Positions 26,535 through 35,902 of a stretch of DNA of 64,000 bases are shown piece after piece (position 1 is the stretch's first letter; every line of letters begins with the position of its first letter). The notes beneath the pieces were generated by a model, which searched no databases, had not been told where the DNA came from, and saw only the letters and a program-made list of their open reading frames with translations. The stretch is from Herbaspirillum seropedicae (lineage in GTDB: Bacteria > Pseudomonadota > Gammaproteobacteria > Burkholderiales > Burkholderiaceae_D): assembly GCF_001040945.1 (NCBI RefSeq), contig NZ_CP011930.1:3405021-3469020 (forward strand), written 5' to 3'. The position numbers and the translations under genes were made by a program.

Positions 26535-28370
26535 TCAGCCGCTCCGGGCAGACCCAAAGGGCGCAAACTCGACACGGTTGCGCCCTTTTTCCTTGGCGCG
26601 GTACAAGGCGTCATCGCTGGCCCGCAAGACCTGCTCCTGACCGGCGCTGTCGGCCTGCATCAGGGCCACGCCGATGGACAGGGTCACCTTCACTTCGCGC
26701 TCATCATGGATCAGCGGCTGGCCGGCGAAGCGATTCTGCAGGCGTGCGGCAAAGTCCGCCGCCGCCTGCTGGTCAGCACCGGTCAGGATGATGGCAAACT
26801 CTTCCCCGCCCAGGCGACCGGCGGTATCACTCCGGCGCAACTGGCTCTTGAGCACGGTGGCGAAGTGCCTCAGCACCAGATCGCCGACGGCATGACCCAG
26901 GCTGTCATTGATGCGCTTGAAATGATCCAGGTCGCACATCAGCACCGCAGCGCCCGCCGTGACGCTGCGCTGGATGCGGCTGTATTCCTCTTGCAGGCGC
27001 TGCATGAAGTAACGGCGATTGGGCAACTGCGTGAGGTAGTCGGTCAGGGCGAATTCCTGCAGCTCCAGCTCGATGGCCTTGCTCTGGCTGATATCGCTGA
27101 TGAAGCCGTGCCACAGCGTGGTGCCATCGTCGAGCCGGCGCGGCCTGGACTGGCCGCGCAGCCAGCGCACGCCCTGGCCCGGCGGCAGCACCCTGAATTC
27201 CAGCGTCCAGTGCGCCGCCCCACCCAGCACGGCCTCGCGCGCCGCCTCGTAGAGCGGCATGTCGTCCGGATGGATCACGGTATCGATGATGGCCGGGTTC
27301 TCCAGCAGTTGCTGGGGCGTCAGGCCATAGGTCTCGCGCGCGCCCTCGCTGACATAGGTGAAATAGCCGGGCGCACCCGGCGGCACCTTGAACTGGAACA
27401 CCATGCCGGGAATTTCACTGGTGAGGTAGTCGAGCATGCGGCTGCTCTTGCCCAGCTTTTCGGTGAGCCGCTTGATCTCGGTGATGTCGGTGGTGGTGCC
27501 GATCATGCGCAGCGCATTGCCCTGTGCATCACGCGCCACCACCTTGCCGCGACTGCTGATCCACTTGTAGCTGCCATCCTGGCAGCGGATGCGGTGCTCG
27601 ACCTCGTAGTGATCGGACCTGGCCTCGAAATGCTGGCGGATGGTCTGCTGCACGTAAGCCAGGTCATCGGGATGGATGCGCTGGTAGGCGTCGGCCAGGT
27701 GACTGGACAGCTCCCAGTCCTCGTAACCGAGGATGGCTTTCCAGCCGCGCGAGTAATACATCTCGCCGGTGACCGCGTTACGGTCCCAGATCCCGGTGCC
27801 GCTGCCCTCGATGGCCAGCGCCATGCGTTCGTAGGCCTGGTCGGGGGCGTCGCGCGGGGTGAGCACATGGCCCGGCACCAGCGCACGCTCGATGGCCAGC
27901 ATGGCCATGGACACGGCCGCGCTGACCGTCTGCCGATAGGCCTGGTCTTCCTCGAAGCCGCTGTCGGCGTCGGTGGCCGCGATCATCATGAGGCCGGCAA
28001 GCTGCCCGGCAAAGGAACGCAGCGGCAGCATCTCGGCCAGGCGTACGCCATGGCGGCCCGCCAGCTCATCGAAACGCTGCCAGACATCGGGGGTGTCGGC
28101 GGCCTCGGCCGGCAAGTCCTGGATCTGCGCTACCAACGCCGGCGCCATGTACGGCACCGCGCCTGCCTGCATGCGGCGGGCCTGGTCATCGTAGAGGAAG
28201 ATGGCGAGCCAGCGTTCGGGATAGGCCTGGGCAAAACCGACCGCGATGCGATCGAGCAATTGGTCCAGCGGTGCGCCGCGGGCGATATAGGTCAGCGTGA
28301 GCTGATGGTAGGCCAGCGCCTTCTCATGGAAGGCGCTGTCGGCACGGTGTGGAGGTCGTTCTGACGTCAT
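26535..28370 (-). CDS. GAF-PAS-PAS diguanylate cyclase
   Basis: A 611-residue sensor cyclase. An N-terminal GAF-like region (residues about 20-165) precedes two PAS domains (about 180-300 and 320-430, each with a PAC end), then a GGDEF domain of about 160 residues with GGEEF. An RRSD inhibition site lies five residues before it, so the enzyme should make c-di-GMP and be product-inhibited. No membrane segment is seen, so it senses a cytosolic signal. The ATG at 28370 was chosen over a GTG at 28391. It lies downstream of the Wsp/MaoC cluster on the same strand with a 207-bp gap. Confidence 0.92.
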   Translation of the reverse strand: MTSERPPHRADSAFHEKALAYHQLTLTYIARGAPLDQLLDRIAVGFAQAYPERWLAIFLYDDQARRMQAGAVPYMAPALVAQIQDLPAEAADTPDVWQRFDELAGRHGVRLAEMLPLRSFAGQLAGLMMIAATDADSGFEEDQAYRQTVSAAVSMAMLAIERALVPGHVLTPRDAPDQAYERMALAIEGSGTGIWDRNAVTGEMYYSRGWKAILGYEDWELSSHLADAYQRIHPDDLAYVQQTIRQHFEARSDHYEVEHRIRCQDGSYKWISSRGKVVARDAQGNALRMIGTTTDITEIKRLTEKLGKSSRMLDYLTSEIPGMVFQFKVPPGAPGYFTYVSEGARETYGLTPQQLLENPAIIDTVIHPDDMPLYEAAREAVLGGAAHWTLEFRVLPPGQGVRWLRGQSRPRRLDDGTTLWHGFISDISQSKAIELELQEFALTDYLTQLPNRRYFMQRLQEEYSRIQRSVTAGAAVLMCDLDHFKRINDSLGHAVGDLVLRHFATVLKSQLRRSDTAGRLGGEEFAIILTGADQQAAADFAARLQNRFAGQPLIHDEREVKVTLSIGVALMQADSAGQEQVLRASDDALYRAKEKGRNRVEFAPFGSARSG

Positions 28371-28577
28371 GGCGGCTTCATCGACAAACACGCGGCAGTC
28401 CGGGGCACAGTTACCCGGCGGGTGCAGTGGCGCATCGTCGCCACATGCAATGGCACCTTAGCACCATCCATTGCCAGACTGCACGAAATGATTGGCTGCG
28501 CGGCAACGACGATGCAAGCAGGCCACAAACTCCGTGAGCATCTGCGAGGAATCCTGCGGCCATGCCGACTGGATTGC

Positions 28578-29033
28578 TCAATAGCGACGCACCAGGAACT
28601 CGGCCACGCAGACCGGCTTGTCCATGCCTTCGCATTGCACCGTCACTTCCCAGGCCAGCTGCACGCCGGCGGGGATGGCTTCCACCGACTGCAGCACGAT
28701 CACGCCGCGCACGCGTCGTCCCACCGGCAGCGGCGCAGGAAAACGCACGCGGTTGAGGCCGTAGTTGAGCAGCATCTTGACGTCCGGCCCGAGGTCGATG
28801 GCCTCGGTGAGCATGCGCGGCAGCAAGGCCAGCGTGAGGAAGCCATGCGCCACGGTGCCGCCATAGGGCAAGGCGCGCGCGGCGCGTTCGGGATCGACGT
28901 GGATCCACTGGTGGTCGCCGGTGGCCTCGGCAAAGCGATTGACCTGTTCCTGGGTAACGGTGATCCAGTCGCTGGTGGCCACTTCCTGGCCGGCCAGCGC
29001 CTGCAGTTCGTCGAGCGTGGCGATGCTGCGCAT
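28578..29033 (-). CDS. MaoC-family (R)-specific enoyl-CoA hydratase-like protein
   Basis: A 151-residue single hotdog-fold MaoC protein. The active-site pattern reads FAEATGDHQWIHVDPERA, with the catalytic Asp and His in DHQWIH, then GTVAHGFLTLALLP. Such enzymes hydrate trans-enoyl-CoA to (R)-3-hydroxyacyl-CoA, which could feed PHA synthesis; the link to PhaC is inference. It starts 37 bp after the wspR stop, so it may be read through from the Wsp operon. Confidence 0.9.
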   Translation of the reverse strand: MRSIATLDELQALAGQEVATSDWITVTQEQVNRFAEATGDHQWIHVDPERAARALPYGGTVAHGFLTLALLPRMLTEAIDLGPDVKMLLNYGLNRVRFPAPLPVGRRVRGVIVLQSVEAIPAGVQLAWEVTVQCEGMDKPVCVAEFLVRRY

Positions 29034-29070
29034 GCGGTTTCTCCTTGGTATGCCGGTCCGTCTGGTCGGC

Positions 29071-30096
29071 TCAGCCGTCCTGCCAGACCACGCGATTGCG
29101 TCCTTGCTGCTTGGCCAGGTACAGACGGCGGTCGGCGGCCTCGATCAGCTCACGCAGCTCCTGTTGCTCCTGCGGCACCAGGGTAGCCGCGCCCACGCTC
29201 ACGGTGAGCCAGGCGCTCACGCTGGAGCCTTCGTGCGGCACCTGCAGCGATTCGACCAGATGGCAGACCTTCTGCGCGATGGCGTGGGCGCCATCCAGAC
29301 CCGTGCGCGGCAGGATCATGGCGAACTCTTCACCGCCAAAGCGCGCCGACAGGTCGGCCGGACGCTGGATGCTGCTATCGAGGGCCTCGGCGACCTGGCG
29401 CAGCACGGCGTCGCCGGCAACGTGGCCGTAGTTGTCGTTGTAGAGCTTGAAGAAGTCCACATCGATGAGCAAGAGCGCCAGGTCCAGGCCGTCGCGCCGC
29501 GCCCGCCGCCATTCCGCACCGAGGTAGTCGTCGAAGTAGCGGCGGTTGGCGATGCCGGTCAGGCCATCGGTATTGGTCAGGCGCTGCAGCTCGAAATTGC
29601 TCTTCTGCAACTGCTGCTGGCTTTCGCGCAGGGCGCTGTAGGCGGCGTCGCGCTGCAGCAGGTTGATGTAGGAACGCGAATGGTAACGGATGCGCGCCAC
29701 CAGCTCGATGACGTCGGGCAGCTTGACCATGTAGTCATTGGCGCCGCCGGCAAACGCATCGCGCTTGACCACGGCGTCATCGCGCGAGGACAGCACGATG
29801 ATGGGCACATTGACCAGCACGGCGCTGGCGCGGTATTGCCGCACCAGGGTCATCCCGTCCACCCCTGGCATGACCAGGTCCTGCAGGATCACGGTGGGCC
29901 GGGTCCTTTCAGCCACGGTCAGCGCTTCCTCGGCACGGGTGCAGAAATGGAAATCGATGTGCGGCTCATTGGCCAGGGCGCGGCGGATCGCCTCGCCCAC
30001 CATGGGCTGGTCATCGACCAGCAAGACCATGATCTTGTATTCATCCGCCGGCAGCGCTGGACTGACCAACGGGATGTCGGTATGCACCGAACTCAT
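29071..30096 (-). CDS. wspR: Wsp response regulator-diguanylate cyclase WspR
   Basis: A 341-residue protein: N-terminal receiver domain (VLLVDDQPMVGEA, phosphoacceptor Asp in LQDLVMPGVDG), a helical linker, then a GGDEF domain with GGEEF and an RPAD inhibition site just before it. When phosphorylated by WspE it makes c-di-GMP. It follows wspF by 11 bp and completes the canonical wspA-R order. No DNA-binding domain is present. Confidence 0.96.
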   Translation of the reverse strand: MSSVHTDIPLVSPALPADEYKIMVLLVDDQPMVGEAIRRALANEPHIDFHFCTRAEEALTVAERTRPTVILQDLVMPGVDGMTLVRQYRASAVLVNVPIIVLSSRDDAVVKRDAFAGGANDYMVKLPDVIELVARIRYHSRSYINLLQRDAAYSALRESQQQLQKSNFELQRLTNTDGLTGIANRRYFDDYLGAEWRRARRDGLDLALLLIDVDFFKLYNDNYGHVAGDAVLRQVAEALDSSIQRPADLSARFGGEEFAMILPRTGLDGAHAIAQKVCHLVESLQVPHEGSSVSAWLTVSVGAATLVPQEQQELRELIEAADRRLYLAKQQGRNRVVWQDG

Positions 30097-30107
30097 GCTG
30101 TATTCCT

Positions 30108-31136
30108 TCAGACGATAATGGCTTGCAGCCGGGCGGCCATGCCGGTGACCGGCAGCACTTCCACGGCGGCATTGAGCGCAACGGCGGCCTTGGGCATGCC
30201 GTAGACTGCGCAACTTTTCTGGTCCTGGGCCATGGTGTGGGCGCCACTGTCGCGCAAGGCCTTCAGGCCAGCCGCACCATCGCGGCCCATGCCGGTCAGC
30301 AGGAGACCTGCAACCTTGCCTGGCCAGTGCCGCACGATGCTCTGGAAAAACACGTCCACCGAAGGCCGGTAGACGTCATTGGGCGCGCCCTCCACATAAC
30401 CGAGCCGCCCGCCCTCCTTGACCACCAGATGGCGATTGCTGGCCGCCAGCAGCACCGCGCCGCGTTGCGGGGCCTGGCCCTCCTGCGCCAGCCCGACCTT
30501 GAGCGCCGATTGCTGTTGCAGCCACTGCGCCATGCCCGGCGCAAAGGCGGCATCGATATGCTGGACGATCACCACCGCCCCCGCAAAGCCCTGCGGGATC
30601 GCCTTGAGCAGCGTGGCCAGCGCTGCCGGCCCGCCCGCCGAGGCGCCCACGGCCACCAGCGGCGGCAGGCTGTCGGCACGCGCCGGCTGAGCCGGCGCCA
30701 GGGTCTCGGCACGGCCGCCGCGCACCGGCGGGCTGACCATTTCGGGAGAGAGGCGTCCGAGATTATCGATCTTTTCGATCAAGGCTGCTGCGTCACGCTT
30801 GCCGGCGGCCCCGATCAAGGCCGGCGTCTGGGTGGCGTCGAGGGCGCCATAGCCCATGGCCTCATAGATCTTGTCAGCCGAGGTATCCATGTCGGAGGTC
30901 ACCACCAGAATCGGACAGGGGGTGGCTTCCATGATCCGGCGCGTGGCCTCGGCCCCATCGACCTTGGGCATGAGCAGGTCCATCAGGACCACGTCGGGCA
31001 ATTGCCAGGCGCACATCTGCACTGCCTGTTCGCCATCGCGGGCGATCCAGATCAGTTCATGGCGGCCGCTCTCGGCGATGACCCGTCGCAGCACTTCCAC
31101 CATCATGGGTGTGTCATTGACGATGCCGATCTTCAC
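30108..31136 (-). CDS. wspF: Wsp methylesterase WspF (CheB-like)
   Basis: A 342-residue CheB homologue. The receiver domain has the phosphoacceptor Asp53 (VVLMDLLMPKVDG); the C-terminal methylesterase domain shows VAVGASAGGPAAL with the catalytic Ser, and TGMGRDGAAGL near the end. WspF demethylates WspA; its loss is the usual cause of high c-di-GMP wrinkly mutants in Pseudomonas. Its GTG start overlaps the wspE stop by one base. Confidence 0.95.
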   Translation of the reverse strand: MKIGIVNDTPMMVEVLRRVIAESGRHELIWIARDGEQAVQMCAWQLPDVVLMDLLMPKVDGAEATRRIMEATPCPILVVTSDMDTSADKIYEAMGYGALDATQTPALIGAAGKRDAAALIEKIDNLGRLSPEMVSPPVRGGRAETLAPAQPARADSLPPLVAVGASAGGPAALATLLKAIPQGFAGAVVIVQHIDAAFAPGMAQWLQQQSALKVGLAQEGQAPQRGAVLLAASNRHLVVKEGGRLGYVEGAPNDVYRPSVDVFFQSIVRHWPGKVAGLLLTGMGRDGAAGLKALRDSGAHTMAQDQKSCAVYGMPKAAVALNAAVEVLPVTGMAARLQAIIV

Positions 31137-33463
31137 TATGTCGCCTCTCCAATCAAATCCGTGACGGCCTGCAACAGGCTTTCGTCGTGGAAGCTGCTCT
31201 TGGTGAAGTAATGGTCAGCACCGGCTTCCAGGCCGCGCTGCCGGTCTTCTTCACGGTCCTTGTACGAGACGATCATCACCGGCAGCGACTGCAGGTTCGC
31301 AGCGCCGCGGATGAGGCTCACCAGTTCGATGCCATCCATGCGCGGCATGTCGATATCGGTGATGACCAGGTCGAAGCTGTCGGCGCGCACAGCATTCCAG
31401 CCGTCCATGCCATCCACCGCCACGGTCACCTGATAGCCGCGGTTGGTGAGCAGCTTGCGCTCCAGCTCGCGCACGGTCAGCGAATCATCCACCACCAGCA
31501 CTTTCTTGCGCGCCGCCGTGGTGGTCGGCGCTGCGCCATCCTGGTCCACCGTCTGCAGGCGGCCGGAGGAGGTCAGCTTCTCCACCGTGCGCAACATGTC
31601 GGCCACGTCCAGGATCAGCAAGGGCGTGCCATCTTCCATGAGCGCGCCGGCCAGCACATCGGCAATCTTGCCCAGGCGTGGATCCAGCGGCTGCACCACC
31701 AGCATGCGCTCGCCCAGGAAGGCATCCACCGCCAGCCCATAGGTATGTTCCTGCTCGCCGATGACGACCACGCAGACGCTGCCGTCGCGCGAGCGCCACT
31801 GGCCCTTCTGCAAGACCTGATGGGCGCTGACCAGCCCGACCTGGCGCCCGCCATGGCTGAAGTGCTGGTAGCCCTCCAGCGTCTGCAAGGCCTCGGCGGG
31901 CAAGCGTAGCGTACGATTGACGTAGGCCAGCGGAAACGCATAAGGTTCACCGGCGATGTCCACCAGCAGGCTGCGGATCACCGACAGCGTCAACGGCAGC
32001 TGCATCAGGAAGCGGCTGCCCTGGCCGGCCTGGGTGGTGATGCGGATGGTGCCGCGCACCTGCTTGAGCATGTCGGCCACCACATCCAGTCCGACCCCAC
32101 GGCCAGAGATTTCGGTGACGGTGTCGCGCAGGCTGAAACTGGGCAGCAGCAGGAATTCCAGCAATTCGGCTTCCGACAGGCGCTCGGCGGTTTCCTGGTT
32201 GGACAGCCCGCGCGCGACCACGGCGCTGCGCACCTGTTCGATATCGATGCCGGCGCCGTCGTCGGCCACCTCGATCAACAGCATGCCGGCGCTGTGGCGC
32301 GCCTCCAGCCGGATCACGCCCTGCTCGGGCTTGCCCGCGGCGCGCCGCTGGGCGCTGCTTTCGATACCGTGGTCCACGGCGTTGCGCAGCAGGTGGCCGA
32401 TGGGGGCTTCCAGTTTTTCCAGGATGTCGCGGTCGATCTGGGTGGTATTGCCCACGATGTCCAGCCGCACCGACTTGCCCAGCGTATTGCCGACATCGCG
32501 CACCATGCGCGCCAGTCCCGCCGTGCCATCGGCAAAGGGCCGCATGCGGCAGGCCAGCGCCTCATCGTAGAGGCGCTGCGACAGATTCACCGAACGGCGA
32601 TCGAAGGCGTCCAGCGCGCTCAATTGCTCGCCCAGCAATTGCTGGTTCTGCTGCATCAACGTGCGCAGTTCGGCAAAGGCGGTCTGGGCGAATTCATCGA
32701 GCTGGGTGGTGGCCAGTTTCTGTTGCAGCAGGTCCAGCGCCTGCATGGCCTCGCGCTGTGTGCGCTTCATGCGCAGCATGCTGGCCGAAAAGGGCTTGAG
32801 CTGGCGTGACTCTACCAGCGACTCCCCGGTCAGTCCGAGCAGCCGGTCCAGGCTGTCGGCGCTCACGCGCACCGCGCGCGCACCGCTTGCGTTGGCCAGA
32901 TGCGCGCCGGCCACCGGTGCTGCCGGGACGGGCGCAGGCTCGGCAAGCTCGGGCTCGGGGAGCTGGGCTGCTGCCGCGACAACGGGCTCGGCCGCCGCCG
33001 GGGCGGGAGCGGATGTGGCAGCGGATGTGGCCGCAGGCCAGGGAGCGGCGTCACCTCCGCTCATCACGCTGGGCAGCGCCACCAGGAAAGCCTGCACCTC
33101 GGCGCTGCCGGCATGGTCGGCCCAGGCCTCGTCGCCGTCTGGCGGCGCAGCGATGCGCGCCAGCAAGTCTGCTCCGCGCAGGAGCACGTCGATATGTTTT
33201 TTCTGCAACAGCAAGCGGCCCTGCTGGGCCAATACGAAACAATCTTCCAGCACATGGGCCACCTTGACCGCCGGCTCCAGGCCGACGATGCGGGCCGCGC
33301 CCTTGAGCGAATGGCCGGCGCGCATGCAGGCTTCCAGATGATCAGCCGCGGTGGGCTGCTGCTCCAGCGCCAGCAGGCTGGCGTTGAGCTGGGCGATCTG
33401 GCTTTCCGCTTCGAAGCGGAACAGGTCCAGCATGGACATCTGGCTCAAGTCGGGCGTACTCAT
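31136..33463 (-). CDS. wspE: Wsp hybrid histidine kinase WspE (CheA-like)
   Basis: A 775-residue CheA-type kinase with Hpt, dimerisation, ATPase, CheW-like and a C-terminal receiver domain. The Hpt His is His51 (RAGHSLKGAARIVG). ATPase motifs include LLRNAVDHGIE (N box) and GRGVGLDVV (G box). The receiver carries VITDIDMPRMDG near the end. It phosphorylates WspF and WspR. The ATG at 33463 overlaps the wspD stop (ATGA). A Pro/Ala-rich linker lies between Hpt and kinase parts. Confidence 0.96.
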   Translation of the reverse strand: MSTPDLSQMSMLDLFRFEAESQIAQLNASLLALEQQPTAADHLEACMRAGHSLKGAARIVGLEPAVKVAHVLEDCFVLAQQGRLLLQKKHIDVLLRGADLLARIAAPPDGDEAWADHAGSAEVQAFLVALPSVMSGGDAAPWPAATSAATSAPAPAAAEPVVAAAAQLPEPELAEPAPVPAAPVAGAHLANASGARAVRVSADSLDRLLGLTGESLVESRQLKPFSASMLRMKRTQREAMQALDLLQQKLATTQLDEFAQTAFAELRTLMQQNQQLLGEQLSALDAFDRRSVNLSQRLYDEALACRMRPFADGTAGLARMVRDVGNTLGKSVRLDIVGNTTQIDRDILEKLEAPIGHLLRNAVDHGIESSAQRRAAGKPEQGVIRLEARHSAGMLLIEVADDGAGIDIEQVRSAVVARGLSNQETAERLSEAELLEFLLLPSFSLRDTVTEISGRGVGLDVVADMLKQVRGTIRITTQAGQGSRFLMQLPLTLSVIRSLLVDIAGEPYAFPLAYVNRTLRLPAEALQTLEGYQHFSHGGRQVGLVSAHQVLQKGQWRSRDGSVCVVVIGEQEHTYGLAVDAFLGERMLVVQPLDPRLGKIADVLAGALMEDGTPLLILDVADMLRTVEKLTSSGRLQTVDQDGAAPTTTAARKKVLVVDDSLTVRELERKLLTNRGYQVTVAVDGMDGWNAVRADSFDLVITDIDMPRMDGIELVSLIRGAANLQSLPVMIVSYKDREEDRQRGLEAGADHYFTKSSFHDESLLQAVTDLIGEAT

Positions 33464-34122
33464 GTCATGCTCCGGTTGAGTACATAGAACAGCAATTCGT
33501 GATCCAGCAGGCCGATGGCGTGGCCGCGCCATTCCAGCATGCCCCGGGTGTACTGGATGGCGGCCTGGGCCAGGGTGGTCGGCACCGGCCCCAGGCTGCC
33601 ATCATGGCGATGGACCCCGGCCACCTCGTCGACCGGAAACACCAGCGTCTGGCCGTCATGCGAGGCCACCAGCAACTTGGGCGGCAAGGCCTTGGGCGCT
33701 GCCGCCCCGAACTGGAACAACTGCGCCAGCGAGACGCAGATACGCAAGGCTCCCCGGATGTTGAGCACGCCCAGGATAGCCGGATTGCGCTGGTGCGGCA
33801 GGCTGTGCACGACACGCGCCTCGGCCACTTCCTGCACCACCGTGGTGGCGATGGCCCACCATTCCACGCCGATGCGCACCACCAGCACCGAACTGCGTCC
33901 CGCAGCCAGTTCCGCAGCGGGCGCGGGGCTGGCCGGCTCCTGCCAACTGGGCAAGGCGTCGTTGGCCAGGCTCACGCGATCGAGCTGCTGGACCGCCGCA
34001 CGGGCGAAGGTCGGGCAATTCAGGCAGCGCACATGCTGCTGCAATTGCGGACAAGAACCATCGCCCTTGATGCCGATGCGGTTCCAGCAATCGTCGATGG
34101 CCATCAGTGCGTTCTCAACCAT
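33460..34122 (-). CDS. wspD: CheW-like coupling protein WspD
   Basis: A 220-residue CheW-domain protein. The N-terminal 60 residues contain CPQLQQHVRCLNCPTF, a cysteine-bearing extension; the CheW part follows (VLVVRIGVEWWAI, ILGVLNIRGALRICVSLAQL). It links WspA to WspE. It overlaps wspC by 8 bp and wspE by 4 bp. Confidence 0.93.
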   Translation of the reverse strand: MVENALMAIDDCWNRIGIKGDGSCPQLQQHVRCLNCPTFARAAVQQLDRVSLANDALPSWQEPASPAPAAELAAGRSSVLVVRIGVEWWAIATTVVQEVAEARVVHSLPHQRNPAILGVLNIRGALRICVSLAQLFQFGAAAPKALPPKLLVASHDGQTLVFPVDEVAGVHRHDGSLGPVPTTLAQAAIQYTRGMLEWRGHAIGLLDHELLFYVLNRSMT

Positions 34123-35416
34123 GCGCGCCCTCCCCTGGCTTGGCCATGCGCTCGGCGCGCTGGCGCATGCGTTGTGCGCCGCTGGCGTCACCCTGGGCCT
34201 GCAGCAGCGCCGCCAGCTGCAGCAAGGCCGCCTGGTGCTCTGGCTCCAGATACAAGGCCTTGCGGTAGCAGCGCTGGGCCAGCTCTTGCTGGCCGCCGGC
34301 GTCGTGGATCAGGCCCTGCAGATAGAAGGCCTCGGCGCTGGGCCCTTGTTGCTGCACAGCTTGTTCACACAGCTCCCCCGCCTGGGCAAACCGCCCTTGG
34401 TCGGCCAGCGCGCGGGCGCGCTCCAGCAAGCCTGCCGGCAGCGCCGTGGCAGGCGATGCCGGACGGGCCGCAGTAGCGGTACCCACGGCGCCCAGGGCAG
34501 CCGAGGCAACAATGCGCCGCGCGGGGGCGCGATGTGCAGCGTCCGGCCTGACTGGCGTCGGCGCGGGCGGGGCTGCCTGCACCAGTGACGCCCAGGCAGG
34601 CGGCAACGGCGGCACAGCGGCCGCCACGCGCTTGCGGAAGCCGAAAGCCAGGGCGATGCCGGCCGACTCCATGGTCGGGCCCAGCAGGATGCCGCCCTCG
34701 GCGGGACCGACGAAGATGAGCGCATCGGGTTTCATCACCGACGCCAGCAATTGCACCACCTGACGCTGCACGTCGCGCTCGAAGTAGATCAGCACATTGC
34801 GGCAGAAGATGAAGTCATAGGGCTGGCTGTGCCGCAGGAAGTCCGGCGCGAGCAGGTTGCCGGGCGCAAAGCGCACCTGGCTGCGGATGCGCTCATGCAG
34901 CCGCCACTGGCCCTGCTCGAGGTCGAAATGACGGTCCCGGAACGCCAGCTCCTGGCCCCGGAAGGAATTGCGCCCATACAGGCCGGCTGCCGCGATCTCC
35001 AGGGAACGGGTGCGGATGTCATAGGCATCGATGACGAACTGCCCTGGCGTGAGGCCGGCATCGAGCAAGGCCATCGCCAGGGAATACGGCTCCTCGCCGG
35101 TGGAGCACGGCAGGCTGAGGATGCGTATGACGGCTGCCGGCTGGGCCGCCAGCTTGTCGCTGGCCAGCCGGGCTACCGCAAGAATGGCTTCGCGGTCGCG
35201 GAAGAACCAGGTCTCCGGCACCACCGCCAGTTCGATCAGGGCCTGCAATTCGGCCGCCGAGCTCAGCAACAGGGAGAGGTATAAGGCATCATCTTCCATC
35301 TCCAGCACCGCCATGCGTTCGCGCACCACGCGCTCGATCAGGCTGGCGCCCACCGTGGCCATGTCCAGCCCCATGGCGGCCTTGAGCTTGTCGGCGATGG
35401 CCTGCAGCGACTTCAT
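34115..35416 (-). CDS. wspC: Wsp methyltransferase WspC (CheR with TPR)
   Basis: A 433-residue CheR-type methyltransferase with C-terminal TPR repeats. Visible are the CheR N-domain, then ETWFFRDREA, SLPCSTGEEPYSLAM (SAM loop), IDAYDIRTRSLEIA and FIFCRNVLIYF. After an Ala/Pro-rich linker, TPR helices fill the last 90 residues. It methylates WspA and sets the system's activity. Stop and start overlap those of its neighbours. Confidence 0.95.
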   Translation of the reverse strand: MKSLQAIADKLKAAMGLDMATVGASLIERVVRERMAVLEMEDDALYLSLLLSSAAELQALIELAVVPETWFFRDREAILAVARLASDKLAAQPAAVIRILSLPCSTGEEPYSLAMALLDAGLTPGQFVIDAYDIRTRSLEIAAAGLYGRNSFRGQELAFRDRHFDLEQGQWRLHERIRSQVRFAPGNLLAPDFLRHSQPYDFIFCRNVLIYFERDVQRQVVQLLASVMKPDALIFVGPAEGGILLGPTMESAGIALAFGFRKRVAAAVPPLPPAWASLVQAAPPAPTPVRPDAAHRAPARRIVASAALGAVGTATAARPASPATALPAGLLERARALADQGRFAQAGELCEQAVQQQGPSAEAFYLQGLIHDAGGQQELAQRCYRKALYLEPEHQAALLQLAALLQAQGDASGAQRMRQRAERMAKPGEGAHG

Positions 35417-35889
35417 GCATCCTCCCGGGCATAGAGCACGGCGCGCGTGGCCGCGTCCAGCAGCGCCGACACCTGCACCCGTTGCAGCAGGCCGCCCTGA
35501 TAGGGCATCACCGGCCCCAGGTACGGCGTCTCGTCATGCGCCACCGTGGCGCGGACGAATTGCTGCTCGGCACAGCGCAAGGTATCGGTGGCCTGCTCCA
35601 GGATCAGGCCCAGCAAGGCCGGCTCGCCCGCCGGCGAACGGTCATGCACCAGCACCAGACGGGTGCTCACCCGCTGTGCGGCGGGGCGGCCCAGCGTACG
35701 CTGGCTGAGGTCGATCACCGGTACGTGGCGACCTTCATAGGGCAGCAGGCCGGCGACCCAGGCGGGCGCGCCAGGCAGCTGCTTGCAGGGCGTCAGCGGC
35801 AGCACCACGGCTACTTCCGCCACGGGCAAGGCATAGCGGTCCGCGCCTAGCGAGAACAGCAGGAACAAGGGATCAGTCACGACAGCCAT
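35413..35889 (-). CDS. wspB: CheW-like coupling protein WspB
   Basis: A 158-residue CheW-domain protein (FLLFSLGADRYALPVAEVAV, PAWVAGLLPYEGRHVPVIDL). In the Wsp system it couples the receptor to the kinase. The ATG at 35889 gives MAVVTDP; an upstream start at 35946 would run into wspA. Overlaps wspC by the ATGA motif. Confidence 0.93.
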   Translation of the reverse strand: MAVVTDPLFLLFSLGADRYALPVAEVAVVLPLTPCKQLPGAPAWVAGLLPYEGRHVPVIDLSQRTLGRPAAQRVSTRLVLVHDRSPAGEPALLGLILEQATDTLRCAEQQFVRATVAHDETPYLGPVMPYQGGLLQRVQVSALLDAATRAVLYAREDA

Positions 35890-35902
35890 GTCAGGGCGCG
35901 GA